Positions 57,426 through 64,000 of a DNA stretch of 64,000 nt are shown in pieces; positions within the stretch are counted from its first letter, which is position 1; every line of letters begins with the position of its first letter. Under the pieces are notes generated by a model that saw only the letters and a list, made by a program, of their open reading frames with translations, was not told the DNA's origin and ran no database searches. Made by a program: the position numbers and the translations under genes. This DNA is from Dysgonomonas sp. BGC7 (GTDB lineage: Bacteria; Bacteroidota; Bacteroidia; Bacteroidales; Dysgonomonadaceae), in contig NZ_CVRP01000008.1 in the NCBI RefSeq assembly GCF_001261735.1, forward strand, positions 62,001 through 126,000. The letters are read 5' to 3'.

Positions 57426-60353
57426 TTAGAACTTGAAGCTAAATCCTCCACGGGCAGTTATGCCATTGTATTGAAGATTGTATATACGGCTTTTATTGCC
57501 AAAATAAGAGTAACTTTCACTATTGAGAACATTTACTACTTCGGCCCAAAGAGTCAAACCTTTATAAATATTCACCGAGCCATTAAGGTCTAGCTGCCAA
57601 CGATCATTTTGCCAAATATCACGTTCCGAGTTAGAACCGAGAGCATTGATAAAAGAACCCATATAGTTCATCGAGGCTTGTAATGTAAAGAGCTTGGTAG
57701 AATAGGCTAGAGCAAAGTTAGCTGTATTTTCTGCCTGACCGGGTAAACGGGTAACCCCTCGGTTTTCGTCAGCTGTAGCCTGAGAAAACACATAAGTATA
57801 GTTACTTGTAAATACCAAATTTTTCAGGAATGAAGGTAGGAATGTAAGACTAGAGTTTAATGTTACTTCAGCACCGAATACTTTTGCTGATTCTCCATTC
57901 TTGGTCTGTATTACCTGCCATCCATTGTAACCACTGGTAGGGTCATCTAAGATGCCTTCGTTTACATACTGAAACTTAGCAATATTCTTGTGAAATGCAC
58001 CAAAAGAAAGAATTCCTACATTTGATAAATAACGCTCGATAAGAATGTCATAATTGTTAGAATAAGCAGGTTTCAGTTCGGGGTTCCCTAGTGTTACTCT
58101 CTGTAAGTCCTGAGCCACGCCTTGCCTTGGTACAAGATCGAGAATATTGGGGCGTGAGTATCCTGTTGTCCAAGATAAACGAAGAACAGTGTTGTCTGAC
58201 ATATCTGCTTTCATCTGAAGATTAGGCAAGAATTTTGTATAGTTTAAGGCCTCATCAACAGGTGTACTTTTGTAAGCATTGAATAAAGTAGCATCATCAC
58301 CTTGTATAGGAGCGCTTGGATCTACATAAGGTTCTATCTTATTCGCTTTGTAATTTACACGAGTGTGTTCAACACGAAGACCTGCTAATAACATTACATT
58401 GTTGATCTGGGTTTTATTCATTAAATATCCGGCATAAACATTTTCTTGCGTTTCGTAATATGAACCGTCAATTTTCATGTTTGTAAAATATTCGTTTATT
58501 TTAACATCGTCGGGATTATTTTTTACATAGTCTTTAACCTTATCGTAGCTAGGAGCTGCACCAAAACTAAGATTGTTGTTCATAAACTTAGTATCCAGTT
58601 GCTCTTTGTATAGTAAAGATGACAAACTGTTTGCAGTGCTTTCGCTACCTAAGAAATCATAAGTGTACGTTCCTTGAGGTACCTCTCCTCTGTTGTTCAT
58701 AAACTTACCTTTGGCTCCAAAAGAAAAAGTAGAGGCGTAATCATTTATAAAATAATTTTTGGAAACGTTAGCCCTTGCTGTAAAGTTGTCACCTTCTGTA
58801 ATATTATGTTCATTTTCTATTATATAAAGATTGTATCTGGAAATGTCATTAGGTAATTCTGTTCCCATATTGCCGGTTGGCTCGAATATATATGATGAGC
58901 TAAGGTATTTAGAACTAATAGATGGCATCACTCCAACTACAGTTCCTTTTGGAATGGTAACTCCATTTACTTTTTTCCCAGCTCTCCATTCTGGAGTTTG
59001 GAATCCCATCATCTCATTCTGATAATCTCGTTTAGATTTTGTATAAAATAATCCTCCGTCAATTTTCCAACTACCTATAGTAGATTCTCCATCCAGACCA
59101 ATATTAATATTGTTTATTTTTTCGTTGTGAGCCGAAACCTGAGTTATATTGCGCATTCGTTCCGAGCCGTAAGATCCGTCTTCCATTAGGTAATAACCAC
59201 TTCCGTTATCCCTGAAACGTGTTCTGTTTCTATATCTTTCTCCGGTATCTTTCCTGTTGTTGTAGATAAAGCTAAAGGTAAATTTCGTATTCACTGTTGG
59301 TGCTACATCGGCCACAAAAGTTAAACCATTACGAACCGTTTTGCTTGTTTGATGACGATAGCGGAAGTCGGTAGGGATATATTCAGACTCAGATATTACT
59401 TCGCCTGTCGCTTTATCCGTTACTTTGTAATTTTCCCAAGCTTCAGCTTCGATACGGTCATATCCATAATTGTTTATTAATGAACTGTAATTTGCTGTGA
59501 TGCCTAATACCCCATTTGGGTTTCGATCTGAAGGAAAGAAACGTTGTGCATAACCTGCCTTAGCACTATTGTTTATTTTTCCACGTATATCAGTATATCC
59601 GCTACCTAAGTCGAATGAAAATTTAGGTGAAAGCGAGCGTGCTGTACCTGTACGCATATTAATGACTCCGGCAATAGCATCTCCATCGTTAGAAGGGAGT
59701 AATGTCTTTTGAACCTCCATAGAGGCTAACAGATCGGATGGGATAACATCAAGAGATTCGTTTCTTTTTCCGCCTTCCTGACTACTCATTATTTGCTCTC
59801 CATTTATATTAATGTTGGTAAAACTAGCCGGGGTTCCACGTAGCTGAACTTCTTTACCGTCGGTGGTAACACCGCTTAGTCGCTTTAGGGCATCAGAGAC
59901 ATTCGGATCGGGGAATTTACCCATCTGGTCGGCTGATATGACTTGCATCATATTATCAGATACTTTTTGCTGATTCAGTGCCCGTTGTTGTCCTCCTACT
60001 ACAGCCGATACAACGACGCTACCCAACTCCACTGAGTTATCATCCATAACGAAGTCTTTAATGACAGTCTTTCCTGCTTCAATTTTTATAACCTGAGAAA
60101 TAGTTTTGTATCCTAAATAGTTTACTTCTATATTTATTTCTCCGGAAGGAACACCCTGCAATACATATTCACCATCCATATTAGATGCTGCTCCTAGCGT
60201 ACTACCTTTCATAGAAACCGAAGCACCCGGAAGCGTACTTCCGGTATTATCTCTTATTGTTCCTCGAAGGTTCCCTTTGTCCTGTGCCAATATTGATCCG
60301 GAAATCAACATTGTGATAAAAAAAACTGCTGCTAATTTACATGTTTTTCCCAT
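57426..60353 (-). CDS. TonB-dependent receptor of the SusD-independent type
   Basis: A 975-residue receptor: signal peptide 1-23, carboxypeptidase-regulatory-like domain (about 28-112, 'GNLRGTIRDNTGSTLPGASV'), plug ('MGKFPDPNVSDALKRLSGVTT', 'LLPSNDGDAIAGVINMRT'), and a barrel ending in 'ARGGFSFKF'. The plug wording resembles TIGR01782-type receptors, which import sugars without a SusD partner, and no susD gene is next to it. It should carry the oligosaccharides through the outer membrane. It follows the NagB-like gene by 14 bases and is in the same operon. Confidence 0.92.
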   Translation of the reverse strand: MGKTCKLAAVFFITMLISGSILAQDKGNLRGTIRDNTGSTLPGASVSMKGSTLGAASNMDGEYVLQGVPSGEINIEVNYLGYKTISQVIKIEAGKTVIKDFVMDDNSVELGSVVVSAVVGGQQRALNQQKVSDNMMQVISADQMGKFPDPNVSDALKRLSGVTTDGKEVQLRGTPASFTNININGEQIMSSQEGGKRNESLDVIPSDLLASMEVQKTLLPSNDGDAIAGVINMRTGTARSLSPKFSFDLGSGYTDIRGKINNSAKAGYAQRFFPSDRNPNGVLGITANYSSLINNYGYDRIEAEAWENYKVTDKATGEVISESEYIPTDFRYRHQTSKTVRNGLTFVADVAPTVNTKFTFSFIYNNRKDTGERYRNRTRFRDNGSGYYLMEDGSYGSERMRNITQVSAHNEKINNINIGLDGESTIGSWKIDGGLFYTKSKRDYQNEMMGFQTPEWRAGKKVNGVTIPKGTVVGVMPSISSKYLSSSYIFEPTGNMGTELPNDISRYNLYIIENEHNITEGDNFTARANVSKNYFINDYASTFSFGAKGKFMNNRGEVPQGTYTYDFLGSESTANSLSSLLYKEQLDTKFMNNNLSFGAAPSYDKVKDYVKNNPDDVKINEYFTNMKIDGSYYETQENVYAGYLMNKTQINNVMLLAGLRVEHTRVNYKANKIEPYVDPSAPIQGDDATLFNAYKSTPVDEALNYTKFLPNLQMKADMSDNTVLRLSWTTGYSRPNILDLVPRQGVAQDLQRVTLGNPELKPAYSNNYDILIERYLSNVGILSFGAFHKNIAKFQYVNEGILDDPTSGYNGWQVIQTKNGESAKVFGAEVTLNSSLTFLPSFLKNLVFTSNYTYVFSQATADENRGVTRLPGQAENTANFALAYSTKLFTLQASMNYMGSFINALGSNSERDIWQNDRWQLDLNGSVNIYKGLTLWAEVVNVLNSESYSYFGNKSRIYNLQYNGITARGGFSFKF

Positions 60354-60367
60354 GAGATTTTAAGATA

Positions 60368-61147
60368 TTAAATTTGCAATAAACTTGCTGCATCCTTGTC
60401 TATAAACAAGGTGGCATCACTATGTGTTCGAAGTACCGATGCCGGACATGCTTCCGACACAAGTCCATTGAGACTCTCATATACAGCTTTGGCTTTGCGT
60501 GCATCAGGAACAATTCCTATTACTGTTTTACACGACATCAAAGCCGGAATGGTTAACGTCAGGGCTGTTTGAGGAACTTCGTCTATGTGTGAGAACTCAT
60601 GGTCATTTACTTGTTGTTGACGACAGATGAGATCTAAGGAAGTTTCTCTTACCCAACGAGGATCATCGAAGCGAGCTTCGTGTGGGTCATTAAATGCTAT
60701 ATGTCCGTTTTCTCCAATTCCAAGGCTGACGATATCTAGAGGAGCTTCTTTTAAAAGTTTTTCATAACGCTCGCTTTCTGCATCAATATTTTTAGCACTC
60801 GGATTGACATAATTTACTATACCGAAATTTTGTTTCGAAAAAATGATGTTTTTCAAGAAATTGCCAAAGTTCTGAGGAGCATCATCGCCTAAACCCATAT
60901 ACTCGTCCATATGGAAAGCGTCGATGCGACTAAAGTCGATATCTTTATCATTGGCTAAAGCCTGAAAGAAATCGCTTTGAGAGTGAGCTGCAGCATATAT
61001 TGCTCTAATATTTTCTTTTCTATCCAACATCATGTGTTGTACTTTTTGCTTATAAAACTCATAAGCGGCTGCGCCCATTGCCAATCGGCTCTTGTAAACA
61101 AAAACCTGCAAGGTATCTACTTTAAATTCTTTAATTAAGTCAGTCAT
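60368..61147 (-). CDS. nagB: NagB-like glucosamine-6-phosphate deaminase
   Basis: A 259-residue cytoplasmic protein of the NagB/RpiA family. Key positions: Asp81 and Glu82 in 'DAFHMDEYMGL', then 'GIGENGHIAFNDP' (143-155). His149 is present; the active-site Asp141 of E. coli is Asn (as in several family members) and the Glu148 position is Asp154. So it may be a standard deaminase (GlcN6P to Fru6P) or act on another amino-sugar phosphate such as GalN6P. It has no close kinase or deacetylase partner in the window. It sits inside an operon of otherwise exported proteins, three bases from its upstream neighbour, which suggests the polymer contains an amino sugar. Confidence 0.78.
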   Translation of the reverse strand: MTDLIKEFKVDTLQVFVYKSRLAMGAAAYEFYKQKVQHMMLDRKENIRAIYAAAHSQSDFFQALANDKDIDFSRIDAFHMDEYMGLGDDAPQNFGNFLKNIIFSKQNFGIVNYVNPSAKNIDAESERYEKLLKEAPLDIVSLGIGENGHIAFNDPHEARFDDPRWVRETSLDLICRQQQVNDHEFSHIDEVPQTALTLTIPALMSCKTVIGIVPDARKAKAVYESLNGLVSEACPASVLRTHSDATLFIDKDAASLLQI

Positions 61148-61150
61148 TTC

Positions 61151-62395
61151 TTATTTTTTGTATTTTAATTGATAGTATGCAGCAATAAAGCGGAGTCCGA
61201 AAGATGTTCCTACATCACGGTGAGTAAGCCATACTTGCCCTTTTTTTGTGCGATATCGGGTGTTTACTACTGCTCCCCTGACATTCGGATCGGGATGATC
61301 TATTGCGTAGCGGTTTTTAAGAACCCAATTAATGCTTTTTTCGTAGGATGGAATAAATTCATCATAACCATATTGGGCAAGACGTATCCAAAGTATGCCT
61401 GCAAAAGCAACAGCTGAGCCGCATATCGAGCCTTTGTCGGAGGGCTTTCCATCCGTGTAGTTTACATAATAGATAGTTCCATCGGCTTTTTGTGCTTTGG
61501 CATAAGTCCGTGCGGTTTTGGCAGCTGCTTCAAGGTATTTCCTATCTTTAGTCAGCTCATAAGCCTCCAGTAAGGATTCTGCATACCAAAGATTGAAACG
61601 GGGGTGGAAAGAAGACTCTTCTATATGATTTGGCATGTAGCGCATCCATATTCCATCTTTGTCTTGTTTTTCTATCAGCGAATTGGATAATAAGATATGC
61701 GCATCACGAAACCTTTGGTCTTTTGAAAACTCGTAAGCATCTTTGAACGGAGAGCCTTCGGTGTTAGGACGAGAAACGTCTTCTAGCTTCTGATCCTTTT
61801 TGTTTTTGTAGAATGGACTGTTTTGAGTTAGAACTTCTCCTGTTTTGAGGTCGGCAAGATCATAGCATACGCCTTCTTCAGGATAGTACATGTTTTCTAA
61901 TAACCACTTTGATGCCGATGTGGCTACTTTTGCATAGCGCGCATCACCTGTAACCCGTGTTAGTTCGAATATGCCCGGTGTACCATCGCTTGTTGTCGCA
62001 AATACTATCTGATCATTTCCTATATCATCTCCGTGAGTTGCCGCAACCATACCTGCAAAGCGGGGATTGTCCTTTATCTCCAAATTTATCCACCAGTCTC
62101 CGGCTTTGCGGGCTGCGGCAAGAGCTTCCTTATTTCCCGTAACTTTGTATGCTTCCAGTAGGCCTAATATGATTTGCCCTGTATGCCAAGGTTCTTCGTA
62201 TGGATACCATTTTCCTTCTATTGTATTATAGTCGCAGCGAGATTTTCCTTCCTCGTCTAACAGTACAGTAGAAGCGTAAGTAGTGCATTCATTGAGGGCT
62301 TTTATTAATTCTGCTTCCGATACCTTTTTTGAGGTTTGTGCATTCAATATGCAGCAAACGCAAAGTAGTAGTGAAGAAAATAGCTTTGTTTTCAT
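61151..62395 (-). CDS. Secreted alpha/alpha-barrel protein, no known family
   Basis: A 414-residue protein: signal peptide 1-19 ('CILNAQ'), then helical hairpins throughout, as in six-hairpin glycosidases. Repeats such as 'GLLEAYKVTGNKEALAAARKAGDWWI' and 'SLLEAYELTKDRKYLEAAAKTARTYA' are tetratricopeptide-like hairpins of the barrel. No signature of GH88, GH105 or GH76 is complete; there is an Asp pair in 'HGDDIGNDQ' and an aromatic-rich groove (Trp/Tyr). It may be a glycosidase, lyase or epimerase acting on uronates. It is three bases upstream of the NagB-like gene. Confidence 0.6.
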   Translation of the reverse strand: MKTKLFSSLLLCVCCILNAQTSKKVSEAELIKALNECTTYASTVLLDEEGKSRCDYNTIEGKWYPYEEPWHTGQIILGLLEAYKVTGNKEALAAARKAGDWWINLEIKDNPRFAGMVAATHGDDIGNDQIVFATTSDGTPGIFELTRVTGDARYAKVATSASKWLLENMYYPEEGVCYDLADLKTGEVLTQNSPFYKNKKDQKLEDVSRPNTEGSPFKDAYEFSKDQRFRDAHILLSNSLIEKQDKDGIWMRYMPNHIEESSFHPRFNLWYAESLLEAYELTKDRKYLEAAAKTARTYAKAQKADGTIYYVNYTDGKPSDKGSICGSAVAFAGILWIRLAQYGYDEFIPSYEKSINWVLKNRYAIDHPDPNVRGAVVNTRYRTKKGQVWLTHRDVGTSFGLRFIAAYYQLKYKK

Positions 62396-62446
62396 TTCGG
62401 TTGTTTATTTAGATTTAATATGTTTAAACAATTATTTATTGGTATG

Positions 62447-63874
62447 CTATTGTATTTGAATTTTCGAATTGTCGAGAATTTTTATTTCCGAATTATTCTT
62501 AGCTCCGATTGTACTTATATTGCGAATACTTCCTCCATTGACATCGTCACAGATAATTGCTGGACGTGTGTCGCTTTCTTTCAGATCGAATACTATGTTA
62601 TCTAGATTAATGTTGTTTACGTGACGGATATATAAACCATATGATGGTAATGTTCCGAACATTGTGGACTCCGGATAAAGTTTTTCAAGTTCTTTTACAA
62701 TAGTGTTACTCATGTCTTGGGAGATTCCTTGTGAACACACAAAGCGGCTGTTAGACAGAGTAATGCCTTCTATTTTGCCTTTCGGTATGCCAGTAATTGA
62801 ACATCCTATAGGTGATGATGCGTAAGCGGTTATATTACTGATGTTTATATTTGACATTGACCCTATTGGAGGGGTAGGGGCTTCGTCGTAGTGTTTGCGA
62901 GCTCTATTCCCTAATCGGACAAATAATGGAACACGAGGTCCATCCACAACTATATTTGATATGTTGATGTTTTCCATAATGCCACCATCTACAACTTCGA
63001 ATGCTATTCCACAAATACCTTCAGGAACACCAGTTTTTGCATCGGAGGCTGCCGATCTACGAATTACACAATTACTGATGGTCACATTCCGAAACCCGGC
63101 TGTACTTTCGGTTCCAAATTTTATGGCATTGCAGTGACTGCTAATGATGCAATTGGATACGACAATGTTTTCACTAATACGGTCTGTGGTGCTTTTTAAT
63201 GTAATACCATCATCGTCCGCATCTCCAATGACGTTGGTTATAACAACATCTTTACATCCGTCAATGTCCATCAGGTCATTGTTCTTATTGGCGTGGTTGA
63301 AAACCTTGATCCCATCTATTCTTAAGTTCTCGCATCTTATGTACGACTGCATCCACATAGCGGAGCTTCTTAGTTCTACATCCCGAACCAGTACATTTTT
63401 GCATTCAGCTATCCATAATAAGTAAGGACGATCGCGATAACGATCGGGCTTTACTTTTGTTGTTACAGGGAAAGAACCTCCTTGTCCATCAATAGTTCCT
63501 CGTCCTTCTATTGTTATATTATTCACATTATGGGCGATTATAAGCGATTGGTATACCCAGGTGTCTCCAAAAAATCTAAAATTGACTGTTGTTTTCGGAT
63601 AGTCGTTCAGCTGAGTTGATCCTAATAAACGGGCATTTTTTTCTATAACTAATGTAGTGTTGTCTCTAAGGAATAGTGTTCCTGTAATAAAGTCTCCGGT
63701 TGGAATAATAACCTTACCTCCTTTTTGAGAACTTTCGTTTATTGCAGTCTGTATGGCTTTGGTGCATACCGTTTTTCCATCAGCTTTTGCGCCAAAAGAC
63801 TCGATGTTGTAATCTGCTGCATGTACAGATGTGAAAGCGATTAAAGCTAATAGAATAGTTGTAATAGATTTCAT
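62447..63874 (-). CDS. GH28-like right-handed beta-helix enzyme
   Basis: A 475-residue secreted protein from ATG 63874; the ATG 21 bases upstream adds residues before the signal peptide. Signal peptide 1-19, then 'YNIESFGAKADGKTVCTKAIQTAI', the classic start of GH28 and related helices. Motif 'NKNNDLMDIDGC' stands for NTD and 'ADDDGITLKS' (219-228) for the DD motif. The GHG motif is replaced by 'SHCNAIKFG', so the canonical polygalacturonase set is incomplete. It may be a rhamnogalacturonase, an exo-acting polygalacturonase or a divergent helix enzyme. It is first of the visible PUL and close to the right window edge; 63875-64000 has no clear promoter. Confidence 0.8.
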   Translation of the reverse strand: MKSITTILLALIAFTSVHAADYNIESFGAKADGKTVCTKAIQTAINESSQKGGKVIIPTGDFITGTLFLRDNTTLVIEKNARLLGSTQLNDYPKTTVNFRFFGDTWVYQSLIIAHNVNNITIEGRGTIDGQGGSFPVTTKVKPDRYRDRPYLLWIAECKNVLVRDVELRSSAMWMQSYIRCENLRIDGIKVFNHANKNNDLMDIDGCKDVVITNVIGDADDDGITLKSTTDRISENIVVSNCIISSHCNAIKFGTESTAGFRNVTISNCVIRRSAASDAKTGVPEGICGIAFEVVDGGIMENINISNIVVDGPRVPLFVRLGNRARKHYDEAPTPPIGSMSNINISNITAYASSPIGCSITGIPKGKIEGITLSNSRFVCSQGISQDMSNTIVKELEKLYPESTMFGTLPSYGLYIRHVNNINLDNIVFDLKESDTRPAIICDDVNGGSIRNISTIGAKNNSEIKILDNSKIQIQ

Positions 63875-64000
63875 ATGATAGATGTTTTTAGCCATTGGCT
63901 ACTTTAGTAAGCTTATTTACGTGCGAATTTAACTAAAAAGACACGGATTTTTATATTTTAATAGAAATGTATGATATTGAATAGATTAATTAATCGTGCT

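Overview
The window looks like a chromosome segment of a Bacteroidetes (Bacteroidota) bacterium of order Bacteroidales; a Dysgonomonas-like organism would fit, but genus is inference. The support is AT-rich DNA, many -7 boxes of the form TAnnTTTG (the Bacteroidetes sigma-ABfr promoter), few Shine-Dalgarno sites, a hybrid two-component sensor of the HTCS type, TonB-dependent receptors with carboxypeptidase-regulatory-like plugs, PF13568-type outer-membrane barrels, and lipoproteins with an acidic stretch after the lipid cysteine. No tRNA, rRNA, CRISPR array, insertion sequence or prophage was recognised.

Layout. 1-5.5 kb: the 5' part of an HTCS sensor-regulator running off the left edge, a divergent GH76-like lipoprotein, a tiny membrane-protein ORF with its own terminator, and a secreted endonuclease/exonuclease/phosphatase-family enzyme. 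5.6-33.7 kb: mostly housekeeping genes (pnp, mltF, a FabK/nitronate monooxygenase-like flavoenzyme, a namZ operon with two uncharacterised membrane proteins, an HD hydrolase, an OmpX-like barrel and three tandem barrel paralogues, thrC, kdsD-like, purE, gcvH, rpoN, a DNA glycosylase, a peptide symporter, an MFS carrier, coaBC, a giant AsmA-like protein and a radical SAM protein). 34.0-42.9 kb: an accessory locus on the minus strand with a TonB-dependent receptor whose N-terminus is broken, a lamin-tail-like (DUF4876-type) lipoprotein, a DUF6850-type outer-membrane barrel and a C25/gingipain-like cysteine protease with a HEAT-repeat tail. A predicted surface or periplasmic rubredoxin lipoprotein is divergently encoded from its own good promoter.

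43.1-63.9 kb: ten closely spaced minus-strand genes form an unusual polysaccharide utilisation locus (PUL). In order of transcription they are a GH28-like beta-helix enzyme, an unassigned alpha/alpha-barrel protein, a NagB-like deaminase, a SusD-less TonB receptor, a heparinase II/III-GH105 fusion, an ExuT-like hexuronate carrier, an unassigned secreted toroid/beta-sandwich protein, a GH97 with SusB-like catalytic spacing, a beta-helix-GH105 fusion and a divergent GH20. The two GH105 domains and the hexuronate carrier point to a uronate-containing polymer cut by lyases; GH20 and NagB point to an amino sugar. No sulfatase, SusD or PUL regulator is in the window, so this is not a textbook glycosaminoglycan PUL.

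The two regions most worth following up are this PUL and the protease/receptor/rubredoxin locus beside it. All assignments come from reading motifs in the sequence; no database search was possible.
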